Positions 55,508 through 64,000 of a stretch of DNA of 64,000 bases are shown piece by piece. The translations under genes and the position numbers were made by a program. Each line of letters begins with the position of its first letter. Position 1 is the stretch's first letter. The DNA comes from an uncultured Pontibacter sp. Lineage in GTDB: Bacteria > Bacteroidota > Bacteroidia > Cytophagales > Hymenobacteraceae. Location: the NCBI GenBank assembly GCA_947499125.1, contig CANMMP010000004.1:62001-126000 (forward strand), read 5' to 3'. Below the pieces are notes generated by a model that had not been told where the DNA came from, searched no databases, and saw nothing but the letters and a program-made list of their open reading frames with translations.

Positions 55508-55999
55508 ATGGAAAACCAGTTACTCGCAACGCAAGCCAGCCACATAGCAGATAAGTATACTTTCCTGATGTGTACTAGCGAGAAGGAAAAGGGACTGCTC
55601 TTAAGTTATAATCAGTTTAAAGATGGAAACTTTATAGCGGCTTCAGAAACAGAACAAAAAATGTTACTGACCACTATGCTACTTGGCAGCGGCACTTTCC
55701 TTTACGAATATCTCAAAGCTAATTTCTCTGACTTTAAGGCTAAAGTTGTAAAACCAAACGGATTTATAACTACTTCTTTTGAAGTGAAATATAAATTTGG
55801 GAACAATGAAATTCTGGTGATCAGGAAAATGGAAAGCAAGAAGCTTTTGTTGAACCCGCTGGCCGCAGAAGACCCGAAGAACTACCATTTGATATTTGCT
55901 TTCGACATAAAGGAAAAACACGTATTCACAGAAGTGCAAACTGCGTTAACCAATTACCTAAAGCAGCACGAAATCTCTTTTGAGATGAAGAACAGATAA
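55508..55999 (+). CDS. Hypothetical protein (163 residues)
   Basis: The soluble protein starts MENQLLATQASHIADKYTFL, with mixed alpha/beta character and a Lys-rich second half, and no signal peptide or metal motif. I do not recognise a family. The codon use looks native. The gene is followed by a strong bidirectional terminator and is convergent with the PRC-barrel gene. Confidence 0.65.
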   Translation: MENQLLATQASHIADKYTFLMCTSEKEKGLLLSYNQFKDGNFIAASETEQKMLLTTMLLGSGTFLYEYLKANFSDFKAKVVKPNGFITTSFEVKYKFGNNEILVIRKMESKKLLLNPLAAEDPKNYHLIFAFDIKEKHVFTEVQTALTNYLKQHEISFEMKNR

Positions 56000-56071
56000 A
56001 TATTTAGTTAAACTATAGCAGCACAGTAGCACCTTAAACCTTCTACTATAGTTTAGCACAATACTGAAAAA

Positions 56072-56110
56072 AGAGCGCCATACCACAATAGTATAGCGCT
56101 CTTTTTTTAT
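56072..56110. terminator. Bidirectional terminator between convergent genes
   Basis: AGAGCGCCATAC (56072-56083) pairs with GTATAGCGCTCT (56091-56102), one mismatch, around a 7-base loop, followed by a run of T; A-runs precede it so it can act in the reverse direction. It separates the 55508 gene (+) and the PRC-barrel gene (-). Confidence 0.88.
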
Positions 56111-56128
56111 GTGAAACTCAGATCCAAA

Positions 56129-56869
56129 CTATAGGTCCAGCGCCCGTTTTTTCAGAAGTATAAACTCCTCGCTTGTTATAGAGCCTCTGTCGCGCAGGTC
56201 TTCCAGTCTTTCAATGGTGGCAATAGAGTCTTCTACAGTTTTAGGTCTTCTGTCTTCGCTTCGCAGGTCGTCGGCAGTATAAGTCGAATAATCCGGCCTG
56301 TTGTGTGTCTGGTCAACGGGGCGATCTACTACACGCTCTGAAGTATAAAACCGCTCTTCGTTGTAAGCATCATCGTTATAAAAGTCGTTCGAGATACGTT
56401 GCCTTTCTGTGTGCTGGTTTTCGAGGGCTTCGTCAAATTCTCGCTTATAGTTTTCATCCGAGCCAGCTACAATGTCGCGTTGCGAGCGGTTATAATGGTC
56501 GCGTACAGCATACTCATAATCATCAGGAATGGTATCGCCAGGGTAAACCGGGTATTGCCGTACTGATACCGAGTCGATGGTAGATACAAATACGTTTCTG
56601 CCTTTTTTGTCTAATGCGGCTGCGCCTATAGGTATAAGCAATTGCTGGTCTCTCTCAGAATTAAAAAAGCTGCGGTCTGCTACAACAGCCAAATAGCGGG
56701 CCTTCATCGCGTTTATATCCACCACCAGGTCTTTTACTACACCCAGGTTTTCGCCATCTGCGCCAACCACCCGCCAACCGATCACGTCGGGGTTATCTTT
56801 TGCAATTTTATAGTCTTTCAGGTCGCTTAGTGCTGAAAGCCTGTCGTTTCTTAAATCGTTAGTTGCCAT
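56129..56869 (-). CDS. PRC-barrel protein with SHOCT tail
   Basis: The 246-residue protein has a PRC-barrel (about 18-100; DVIGWRVVGADGENLGVVKDLVVD and a second strand set with QQLLIPIGAAALD), a charged Arg/Asp-rich linker (about 115-205), and a C-terminal SHOCT motif (RLEDLRDRGSITSEEFILLKKRALDL). PRC-barrel domains bind RNA, RNA-polymerase or photosynthetic components; stand-alone forms are often stress-induced and surface- or nucleoid-associated. The next gene upstream, a 59-residue membrane peptide, may be linked to it. Confidence 0.85.
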   Translation of the reverse strand: MATNDLRNDRLSALSDLKDYKIAKDNPDVIGWRVVGADGENLGVVKDLVVDINAMKARYLAVVADRSFFNSERDQQLLIPIGAAALDKKGRNVFVSTIDSVSVRQYPVYPGDTIPDDYEYAVRDHYNRSQRDIVAGSDENYKREFDEALENQHTERQRISNDFYNDDAYNEERFYTSERVVDRPVDQTHNRPDYSTYTADDLRSEDRRPKTVEDSIATIERLEDLRDRGSITSEEFILLKKRALDL

Positions 56870-56900
56870 TTCTTTTCTTTTTTAAGTTTGTTTTCGGCTT

Positions 56901-57080
56901 TTAGACTATTAATGGAGATGTATAAGCAGGTATAACATAACCTGTTTCTATCGTATTATCTACCGTATCATCTTCTATTACAAGTTCATAAATAGCCCAT
57001 CCGAGCAGCGCTAATATCAGTATCAGCAGCAGCCAGGGCCATACAGGTTTTTTCTTACGTTCGATGTTTATCTCTGCCAT
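56901..57080 (-). CDS. Small membrane protein (59 residues)
   Basis: From the ATG at 57080 the frame reads MAEINIERKKKPVWPWLLLI, a transmembrane helix of about 20 residues (14-33), then an acidic tail (EDDTVDNTIETG) and a stop at 56901-56903. The basic-Trp stretch before the helix places the N-terminus inside. It ends 31 bp before the PRC-barrel start on the same strand, so the two are probably co-transcribed. Such short helper proteins with PRC-barrel genes are frequent in Bacteroidota (from memory). Confidence 0.65.
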   Translation of the reverse strand: MAEINIERKKKPVWPWLLLILILALLGWAIYELVIEDDTVDNTIETGYVIPAYTSPLIV

Positions 57081-57494
57081 GTTAGTCGTTGTTTTATTTC
57101 ATAGTTTTATCCTGTACCAAACCTGTTCGTATAACCAGTTCGTTCAGGTGATTTTAATACGCTGACTATATGATAATTGTTGAAAACAAGCAGATTATAG
57201 CGTTTAGATGTACTGATTTGCTCAACTGTTATACTATAAGTAAGCGTTACATTTCAGAACTGAGAACTCCCGAATACATGAGACTTAAGCATAAGTTGAT
57301 CGTGTAGTTTTTATAGTTCGATATGCTTTGCCTTTCGTTATTTATCAAAGTATAAAGCAGAGTTCTAAATTATTAGCTGTATTTTTATCCAAATCACTGA
57401 ACCTGTTATAGAGAAAAGTTGGATGCAGAAGTGTGCGGCTTGCTTAAACAATATGGATGCTTCCGTGTAATTAGTAAAATTAAAATGCCTTCGC
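57081..57494. other. Divergent intergenic region between the small membrane protein and the multi-PAS kinase
   Basis: This 414-bp stretch has no gene and no perfect promoter element. It contains several copies of AAGTATA/TATAGTT-like words but no stable hairpin that I could detect. Confidence 0.4.
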
Positions 57495-60053
57495 ATGACC
57501 AATAGCTCTTCTCCTTTGCAAAAGGAGAGTCATAACACAGAATTCAGTTACCAGGCTGTCTTTGAAACGCAAGTGGGGATGGTCCTGATAGTATCTCCGG
57601 AGTTTATAGTTTTAGGTGCGACGAATACCTATTTACGTGAGACCCTAACACCGCGTAACCAACTTATAGACAAATACCTTTTCGATGTTTTTCCTGATAA
57701 CCCGGATGCACCTGGTACCCCTGATGCTGACCTGAAGAGTATTAAAACCTCTATGCAAAAGGCTTTGTCTACTGGTAAAGCGCATAAATTAGAAAGGCTA
57801 AGATATGATATAGCTGACCCTGAAAATCCGGGACAGCCTATAGAGCGGTATTGGGACGTTGTTAACATCCCTGTGTTTGATGAGGATGGAAATGTGACTT
57901 GTATTGTAAACGAATCAACAAACATTACAGAAAAGGTTAAGGCAGAAGCGCTTTTAAACGAAAGCCGGAAAAGAGAACAGGAGGCTTTGGCTAAGGCAGA
58001 ACAGCAACGGTTACGTTTAGAGCGTCTTTTCGAGCAGGCACCAGCCGCTTGTGCTATCCTCGAAGGTCCGGACCTGGTTTATAAGGTCCTGAACAATGCC
58101 TATCAACAGCTTTTCCCGGGACGCCAGATGATGGGGCTCCCATTGTTCGAGGCACTGCCTGAACTTAAAGATCAGGTGGTGTATGAAATTATATATGATG
58201 TATACAATACAGGGAAGACCTTTGAGGGGAAAGAGATATTAATTCCTGTGGCCCGCTACAAGGATAAGCCAGTTGAAGATATTTACTGGAATTTTATTTA
58301 CCAGGCATTATTCGATGCCCAGGGTAAGGTGAACGGGATACTGATATTTGCCTTGGATGTAACTGATTTTGTTAAAGCCCGCTTACAGGTGGAGAGATCG
58401 GCTGAAGCCCTGCAAGCCCTTAACCGCGAGTTGGAACAACGTGTTGAAAGCAGAACTGTAAAGTTGCAACTAGCCGAAGCTGAAGCCGAAAGACAGAGCA
58501 AGAGACTTACCGATCTGTTTATGCAGGCACCGGCTGCCATCTGCATTCTAAATGGCCCCGACCTGGTGTACGAACTGGTTAACCCGGGTTATGCCCAGCT
58601 TTTCCCGACCCGCGAACTACTTGGTAAGCCAATTCTGGAAGCATTACCAGAAATAAAAGATAATCCTGTTTATAGATCTTTCAGAGAGGTTTATGAAACA
58701 GGCCGTACCCACCAGGAAGCAGAAATGTACATACCTTTTGTACGCCATGAAGATGGCGTGCTGGAGGACCGGTATTTCCGCTACGTACAGCAGGCGCGCT
58801 TTAACGAGGAAGGAAAAGTAGATGGTATTATTGTATTTGCACTGGAAATTACCGAGCAGGTAGAGGCCCGCAAAGCAGTAGAGGCAAGCGCCAAACAACT
58901 GCGCCTTGTAACCGATTCGTTGCCGGTGCTTATAGGTTACCTCGATAAGGAAAGAAGGTACCAATTTACAAATAAGGCATACGAAAAGTGGTTCCCGATA
59001 AAGGCAGAAGACCTGATCGGAAGGTATGTGAGGGATGTAGTTGGTGAACAGGCTTATAATAACACAAGCGGGTACATGGACAGGGCAATGGCAGGGGAGC
59101 AACTGGACTTTGAAGCTGAAATGCCTTACCGTGAAGGATTTACAAAACATATAAGCACGAGTTATGTGCCAGATGTGCAGGACGGCGAAGTGAAGGGTTT
59201 TTATACCTTAGTAACCGACGTTACCGAGCAGGTAGAGGCCCGCAAAGCAGTAGAAAAAAGCGAGCAGAAAGCCCGGGCGATGGCCGATGAATTAGCTACA
59301 ATTAACCTGGAACTGCAAACAGCCAATAACGAACTGGGCAAAGCAAACCAACGCCTCACTTACACAAACATCGACCTCGACAACTTTATTTATACCGCTT
59401 CCCACGACCTGAGGGCTCCTATCTCCAATATAGAAAGGCTTTTAGATGAGCTGCTGATAGAGTTATCGGAAGAAGACTTTCAGCAAAGTGAAGTGCAGTA
59501 CATTACAAGTATGATGCAGGAGGCTGTAAATCGTTTTAAGAAAACCATCTCCAGCCTGACAGAAATTACCAAGCTGCAAAAAGATGATAGTATACAAGTC
59601 TCTTCTATAAACTTGGCTGAGTTGATAAGGGAAGTAGCCCTGGACCTGGACCATAACATTAAAAAGACCGGAGCTCAGTTAAAAGTTAATATCGACGATA
59701 ATACGGTTATCTCTTTTTCGGAGAAGAACCTGCGCAGCATTGTTTATAACCTTATTGCCAACGCTATTAAATATCATCACCCCGATCGGGCGCCAATAAT
59801 AGAGGTAAGCTCTCACCAGGACGACGAATATATGGTATTAACGGTGAAGGATAACGGTTTAGGCCTTAGCAAGAAAAACCAGGGCAAACTTTATACTATG
59901 TTCAGGCGCTTTCATGATCATGTGGAAGGCTCGGGTATAGGTTTGTATATGGTAAAGCGGATTGTAGATAATGTAGGTGGCAAAATAGAAGTAGAAAGCG
60001 AGGAAGGTGAAGGCACCACTTTCAGGATATACTTGAAAACTACAAATGGTTAG
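57495..60053 (+). CDS. Multi-PAS sensor histidine kinase, cytoplasmic
   Basis: The 852-residue protein has no transmembrane helix. It carries about four PAS domains (about 15-140, 175-290, 340-450, 480-585). The second and third are close duplicates, sharing QAPAACAIL(E/N)GPDLVY and the pattern up to FALDVT/FALEIT. Coiled-coil linkers precede the HisKA domain with His637 in YTASHDLRAPISNIERL, and the ATPase domain has NAIKY, DNGLGLSKK and GSGIGLYMVKR. The signal sensed is unknown. No response regulator is adjacent. Its stop overlaps that of the convergent TspO-like gene. Confidence 0.88.
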   Translation: MTNSSSPLQKESHNTEFSYQAVFETQVGMVLIVSPEFIVLGATNTYLRETLTPRNQLIDKYLFDVFPDNPDAPGTPDADLKSIKTSMQKALSTGKAHKLERLRYDIADPENPGQPIERYWDVVNIPVFDEDGNVTCIVNESTNITEKVKAEALLNESRKREQEALAKAEQQRLRLERLFEQAPAACAILEGPDLVYKVLNNAYQQLFPGRQMMGLPLFEALPELKDQVVYEIIYDVYNTGKTFEGKEILIPVARYKDKPVEDIYWNFIYQALFDAQGKVNGILIFALDVTDFVKARLQVERSAEALQALNRELEQRVESRTVKLQLAEAEAERQSKRLTDLFMQAPAAICILNGPDLVYELVNPGYAQLFPTRELLGKPILEALPEIKDNPVYRSFREVYETGRTHQEAEMYIPFVRHEDGVLEDRYFRYVQQARFNEEGKVDGIIVFALEITEQVEARKAVEASAKQLRLVTDSLPVLIGYLDKERRYQFTNKAYEKWFPIKAEDLIGRYVRDVVGEQAYNNTSGYMDRAMAGEQLDFEAEMPYREGFTKHISTSYVPDVQDGEVKGFYTLVTDVTEQVEARKAVEKSEQKARAMADELATINLELQTANNELGKANQRLTYTNIDLDNFIYTASHDLRAPISNIERLLDELLIELSEEDFQQSEVQYITSMMQEAVNRFKKTISSLTEITKLQKDDSIQVSSINLAELIREVALDLDHNIKKTGAQLKVNIDDNTVISFSEKNLRSIVYNLIANAIKYHHPDRAPIIEVSSHQDDEYMVLTVKDNGLGLSKKNQGKLYTMFRRFHDHVEGSGIGLYMVKRIVDNVGGKIEVESEEGEGTTFRIYLKTTNG

Positions 60054-60874
60054 GCATAGCTGGGTTGCCTGTTCTGGTTCTTAGAATTCCGGTAGAAGGC
60101 AACTATAACGGCTAATGCAACAACTGCTAAACAGATCCAGGCTGTTGTAATTATCTGTGGGCTTGCTTCTACATTTATATCGCGGTGCTTTAAAATGATA
60201 CCATAAAGTGCCCAAACGCCAACCAATCCAGCATAAGGGTTTGACCTGTTTAGAGTTACAAATACAACTATAATGGTGGCGGCTATCACCATGATCGTGG
60301 CCCAGAGGCCGGCAACAAGGCCAGAACCATCCCAGCCTAAGCCTACCAGTGCCGAGCTGATATTGGCCACAGTAGCTATTATTATCCAGCCAAAGTATAA
60401 ACTGAGCGGAACTTGTGTAAACCATTTAGATGCTGCTGAGCGACTATTATCCCAAATGCCCAACCGCAGGTGAATTAACAACAATGTTACCAGCTGGGTA
60501 AGTATAAGCACTACCGAAAAAACCAGCCACTCATTCACCCAAACTATGGTCCAGGCGCCGGTAGCCAGGTTGTTCAGCATAAACAGATACCCCATCCGTT
60601 GCAGGTCTGCGTTGGCCTCATGTGCTGCGGGCTCTTTATATGCTTTAACTAAATGATAGATGCAAAAGACCAGTAGCGCAATATAGATCAGGCCCCAGAT
60701 AGAAAAAGTTATACCCGCAGGCGTAAACAGGGCAGGGTACTTATCAGATACATCACCGATGGTCTGGCTATTGAATAGCTGCAGCTGTGTTAGTTGAGAA
60801 GGTGCCAGGTGCAACAGAAAAAACAAGGTATTCAGAACGGCGAGAGTCTTTACATTTTTCATAGAGTAGGGCAT
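60050..60874 (-). CDS. TspO/MBR-related tryptophan-rich sensory membrane protein
   Basis: The 274-residue protein has about 7 transmembrane helices (5 in classical TspO plus extra ones) with TFSIWGLIYIALLVF, GAWTIVWVNEWL and SLYFGWIIIATVANISSAL, a Trp-rich composition and the conserved WxxIY-like element of the tryptophan-rich sensory protein family. TspO homologues bind tetrapyrroles or influence stress regulation; the longer Bacteroidota form has no known function. The first Met at 60874 is followed by another at 60862. Its stop codon overlaps that of the convergent kinase. Confidence 0.82.
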   Translation of the reverse strand: MPYSMKNVKTLAVLNTLFFLLHLAPSQLTQLQLFNSQTIGDVSDKYPALFTPAGITFSIWGLIYIALLVFCIYHLVKAYKEPAAHEANADLQRMGYLFMLNNLATGAWTIVWVNEWLVFSVVLILTQLVTLLLIHLRLGIWDNSRSAASKWFTQVPLSLYFGWIIIATVANISSALVGLGWDGSGLVAGLWATIMVIAATIIVVFVTLNRSNPYAGLVGVWALYGIILKHRDINVEASPQIITTAWICLAVVALAVIVAFYRNSKNQNRQPSYA

Positions 60875-60906
60875 CTTTTGCTCAGATCTATACTTTACGC
60901 AACAAG

Positions 60907-63336
60907 TTAGAATTCAACTATAAAGCCTAAAGTGGGCACCAGGTTACCATCGTTATTTTCGAGTACAACCGGTATAGCATTGCTGCCATCAGTGCGAAGC
61001 GGGTTGCCATCTGTAGTAGTAAAACCAGAGTTGTCGTCGTTGCGCTGGAAAGTATAACGATCGTAGCCCGGGGTGTTGCTGAAAAGTACATTGGCAATAT
61101 CCAGGAACAGGTCTAGAGTTATCCGGTTCAGGTTCCACTTTTTATCGATGCGCACATCCAGCTGGCTGAAAGGCTGTAGTCGTTCCGAGTTTAGCCTGGA
61201 ATAATCCAGTATGCCAACCCCCAGCGAAGCGTAGTTTTTACGTGATGCCTCCAGGTCGAATGGCGTAGCGGGCGCGCCACCGGCAAATCTATACTTTGCG
61301 CCAAACTCCCAGTTACGTGGTAGCTTTTTCCCTAACAATCCAGAAACCAGGTGGCGGTAATCCCAGGCGCTGGAAACATAACGGTTATCCAGTCCGGCAA
61401 ACTCGCTTACTACATAAGTATAGGATAGCACGGAAAATACAGTTCCTGTCAGTTTTTTCTGTACATAAAATTCTGCTCCGTACGCTCTGCCTTTGCCATT
61501 TGTAACAACGGCCTCATTGCCGATTGCACCAAAATCTCCTCCCTGGTTTGCCAGCGAAATGTCATCTCTAACCGACACAGGGTAGTTGCTGTAATCTTTG
61601 TAAAAACCCTCGAGGGTAAAGCGGAGATCGAGGCGTGGCAAAAACTCAGTACCCAGTACATAATGTACAGATTTAATGTAATCAGCTCCTTTGTTCAGGT
61701 ATTGCCCATCCTGCTGGTAGCCTAAAACAGTATAGGTTGGGAGTTTATAGTAGATACCTGAAGAAGCATTTACAGTCCATTTGTTGCTGAGCAGGTAAGA
61801 AACAGCCAGCCTCGGCGACAGTGTCTTCAGCGGATCGTTTCCATCCTCAGTAAAGGAGTTCATATCTGTACGAACACCCAGCGACAGCCCCAGTTTGTTA
61901 TCCAGCACCGACCGGGAAACCTGGCCAAAAGCCCCGTACCGGAAAAAATCAAGTGTGGTATTATAGTCCAGGGTTACTCCGGGTTGTGTAATGTTGTTCT
62001 CCTCGTCGCGTAATTCCTTACGTATCACATTATAAATGTCGTTGTTGAACTGCACATACTGCCCTGACACCCCATAGGCATATCGCCAGCCATTTTTATA
62101 CTTGTTCAGGTCCAGGCGCAGCTTATTTTCTGTTTCGCGTGAGCTTGTTTTTAATGTGAGATTCCTGTTTTGTCCTTCTTCGGCAGCCTCATACTTGGTA
62201 AGTCCATTATCGAAAGCGTTGCGGCTCAGGGCCAGGTTTATATAACCATCGTTCACCAATCTTTTTACAGCCACACCGGTAGTATAATTCCATTGTTTTA
62301 TGTAGGGGACCGAGCGCAGGATATACTCATTTTCCGGTGTGCTTTCGCGCGGCACTCCAAACGAAAAGTCGTCGATGGCACCTACACCTATAAAGGAGAG
62401 TGATGTTTTATCATTAAGTTTATGGTTTACTTTGTACTGGAAATCCCAGTAACTGGGGCGGATAGGCAGGTCGAGCAGCTTGAACAGGAATTGTAAGTAC
62501 GACCTGCGGGCCGAGACCAGGTAAGTAGTATTCTGCCCTACAGGGCCCTCTAAAGTAGTAGCGAACTCCGAACCGCTCAGGCGCACATTGCCCGAGAAAC
62601 GTTCCGGGTTGCCATAACGCTGCCTGAACTCAAACACCGATGCCAGGGCATTATCATACCGTGCATCAAAAGCCGATGAACTTACTTTCAGGTCTTCAAT
62701 AAATGATACGTTCAGGATACCCGTGGCTCCGCCGGCACTGCCTTGCGTTGTAAAGTGATTGATGAGCGGAATCTCAATGCCATCGAGGTAATACACGTTC
62801 TCACTTGGGGCGCCGCCTCGTATGATCAGGTCGTTGCGGCTGCCACCTCCGGTACCATTGGTAGCTACACCCGGCAACACCTGCACCACTTTCGAAATGT
62901 CAAAGTTTCCGCCCGGGTTACTTCGTATCTCTTCCGTTGTCAGGCTTTGCACCGATAGGGGAGTTACAAGATCGGCTACGGCGGCACTCTGGCTGCGGTT
63001 GGCAACTACTTCTACCGTTTGTAATTCGCTGGCAGCCGGTACCATCTCAAAGTTCAGTATCTGTACATTACCAACCGTAACGTTAACATTAAACCGCGCC
63101 TGGGGCTGGTAACCCAAGTAAGAAGTTTGAACTGTATAACTGCCTACCGGTATACTTTCAATTCTGAAAGCGCCATTCTCGTTTGTTACAGTACCAAGCT
63201 GTGTACCATTCACTTGTATAGTTACCCCAATAAGTGGTTCCTGTGTATTGCGGTCGCGTACCGTTCCGGTAATTATACCTGATTGGCCAAAAGCCAGTGT
63301 CGGCAACAGAAAAGCGAGTAGAAGTATAAATCTCAT
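60907..63336 (-). CDS. TonB-dependent receptor with carboxypeptidase-regulatory domain
   Basis: From the ATG at 63336 (a further upstream ATG at 63363 precedes the signal peptide) the 809-residue outer-membrane protein has a signal peptide (MRFILLLAFLLPTLAFGQ) and a CarboxypepD_reg-like domain (about 20-100; IITGTVRDRNTQEPLIGVTI). A plug (about 110-230) with IRGGAPSENVYYLDGIEIP and a 22-strand barrel ending in VPTLGFIVEF (Phe-terminal, typical) follow. It resembles non-SusC TonB receptors; there is no SusD beside it. It could import siderophores, cobalamin or glycans. Confidence 0.93.
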   Translation of the reverse strand: MRFILLLAFLLPTLAFGQSGIITGTVRDRNTQEPLIGVTIQVNGTQLGTVTNENGAFRIESIPVGSYTVQTSYLGYQPQARFNVNVTVGNVQILNFEMVPAASELQTVEVVANRSQSAAVADLVTPLSVQSLTTEEIRSNPGGNFDISKVVQVLPGVATNGTGGGSRNDLIIRGGAPSENVYYLDGIEIPLINHFTTQGSAGGATGILNVSFIEDLKVSSSAFDARYDNALASVFEFRQRYGNPERFSGNVRLSGSEFATTLEGPVGQNTTYLVSARRSYLQFLFKLLDLPIRPSYWDFQYKVNHKLNDKTSLSFIGVGAIDDFSFGVPRESTPENEYILRSVPYIKQWNYTTGVAVKRLVNDGYINLALSRNAFDNGLTKYEAAEEGQNRNLTLKTSSRETENKLRLDLNKYKNGWRYAYGVSGQYVQFNNDIYNVIRKELRDEENNITQPGVTLDYNTTLDFFRYGAFGQVSRSVLDNKLGLSLGVRTDMNSFTEDGNDPLKTLSPRLAVSYLLSNKWTVNASSGIYYKLPTYTVLGYQQDGQYLNKGADYIKSVHYVLGTEFLPRLDLRFTLEGFYKDYSNYPVSVRDDISLANQGGDFGAIGNEAVVTNGKGRAYGAEFYVQKKLTGTVFSVLSYTYVVSEFAGLDNRYVSSAWDYRHLVSGLLGKKLPRNWEFGAKYRFAGGAPATPFDLEASRKNYASLGVGILDYSRLNSERLQPFSQLDVRIDKKWNLNRITLDLFLDIANVLFSNTPGYDRYTFQRNDDNSGFTTTDGNPLRTDGSNAIPVVLENNDGNLVPTLGFIVEF

Positions 63337-63518
63337 AAATACCAGTGGCTTTACATAATGCACGTACTACAAGCTTCGTAATAAATTGTTTTAGGTTGCC
63401 CTCTATATAATTTCATCAGAAGTATAAGTTTGTTGTAGCTTCGGATAAGCCATTGAAATAAGTATAGGCTCTGTTGTTATTGTAAGGGACAGTTATACTT
63501 TAGGCTTATTTATACTTT

Positions 63519-64000
63519 TTAATTTATACTTTCTCTCAGCCACGAACTCAAAATTGTTTTTTGCAGAGGTGTTGGATCAGGCAAGGGTTCGACGCTATAG
63601 TTCTTCACTTTTTTAGTGCCCACTCTCAACTGTATCGGCTTCTTGCTTTCTTTATCTTTAATCAAAAACTGAATGGTATCTCCATGTTTAGATTGAGCTA
63701 TTGTTTTAGAAATTTCCTGTTCCGATGCTTTCGATCCATTGATCTCCAGTAATTGATCTTTTCGTCGCAATCCCGCTTTCCAGGCAGGAGAGTTATAATC
63801 TACATCTGTTATAATAAGTGTATCTCCGTTCTGTTTTGTAACTATACCTGTATAAGCACCCGGCACTTCTGTTGCTGTGGTATCAATATTTAAACTGGCA
63901 TAAGCAAAGTATTTTTTGTAGTCTATAGGTTTAACTGTAGAAGTATATTCTGCCAGTTCTTTTAGAGGTGTACCTGCCATTTGCTCACTCACTTTCCAGA
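63519..64000 (-). CDS. M61-family peptidase, C-terminal part with PDZ domain, cut by window edge
   Basis: The frame is open to the right edge without a start, so only the last 160 residues are visible. It includes TPLKELAEYTSTVKPIDYKKYF and a PDZ domain (GIVTKQNGDTLIITDVDYNSPAWKAGLRRKDQLLEINGSKASEQE), ending in LQKTILSSWLRESIN. M61 glycyl aminopeptidases of Bacteroidota have this tail; the metal-site HEXXH would lie outside the window. It could be another PDZ-type protease. The GTG at 63992 is not taken as a start because the frame continues upstream. Confidence 0.75.
   Translation of the reverse strand, partial: WKVSEQMAGTPLKELAEYTSTVKPIDYKKYFAYASLNIDTTATEVPGAYTGIVTKQNGDTLIITDVDYNSPAWKAGLRRKDQLLEINGSKASEQEISKTIAQSKHGDTIQFLIKDKESKKPIQLRVGTKKVKNYSVEPLPDPTPLQKTILSSWLRESIN

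Overview
The window comes from a member of the Bacteroidota, most likely a Hymenobacteraceae-type Cytophagales (Pontibacter-like; the genus is an inference from gene content, not a search). Signs are type IX secretion (T9SS) C-terminal sorting domains, a GH97 enzyme, a CarboxypepD_reg/TonB receptor, HYC_CC_PP and DUF3347 proteins of copper loci, TAnnTTTG-type promoters and few purine-rich Shine-Dalgarno sites. No tRNA, rRNA, CRISPR array, transposase or phage gene was seen. Most of the window is ordinary chromosomal sequence, about 50 genes in short operons. One short word family (AACTATA/AAGTATA and complements) is strikingly over-used everywhere.

Layout. 1-1308: start of a B12-dependent ribonucleotide reductase, running off the left edge. 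1658-7245 (+): a nitrosative-stress / Fe-S repair group (Ric/ScdA di-iron protein, hemerythrin protein, DUF1858-DUF2249 protein, haem-oxidase-like membrane protein, MIP18/DUF59 Fe-S factor, Rrf2 regulator with three Cys), continuing into nadA, then after a repeat-filled spacer nadB. 9602-11575: an FMN glutamate-synthase-like protein and a Rnk/GreA-like factor. 11637-17161 (-): a small ORF, HrpB helicase, an RluE-type pseudouridine synthase, a D-aminoacylase-like amidohydrolase and a VOC protein. 17298-19364 (-): a secreted beta-helix/PA14/T9SS protein with a well-formed Bacteroidota promoter. 19769-24525 (+): DUF1543 protein, a MacA-like adaptor/FtsX permease/LolD ATPase operon and a medium-chain reductase. 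24632-26841 (-): FrnE-like DsbA, DUF3820 and a two-TM ion channel.

26988-35650 (-): a copper/silver efflux locus reading HYC_CC_PP protein, CusA in two pieces, TolC-like CusC, two CusB-like adaptors, a 41-residue membrane peptide and a DUF3347 lipoprotein. The CusA reading frame is broken by a short palindromic repeat. 35771-38219 (-): a sterol-desaturase-family enzyme and a CstB-like persulfide dioxygenase/rhodanese. 38591-43271: GH97, a 60-residue protein, a lipocalin-like lipoprotein and a class C beta-lactamase-fold hydrolase. 43756-50907 (+): a 2383-residue repetitive T9SS surface protein. 51000-60053: two soluble PAS histidine kinases without a response regulator nearby, an acyl-CoA dehydrogenase and several small conserved proteins. 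60050-64000 (-): a TspO-related membrane protein, a TonB-dependent receptor and the C-terminus of an M61-type PDZ peptidase running off the right edge.

How it works together. The clearest functional units are (i) NO/Fe-S damage repair next to NadA, itself an oxidant-sensitive [4Fe-4S] enzyme; (ii) copper efflux across both membranes; (iii) lipoprotein-release-like ABC export; (iv) sulfide/persulfide detoxification. I did not find a clear-cut new system. The best leads are the genome-wide iterated word, the split CusA, and the Rrf2-linked NO module containing a haem-oxidase-like membrane protein.
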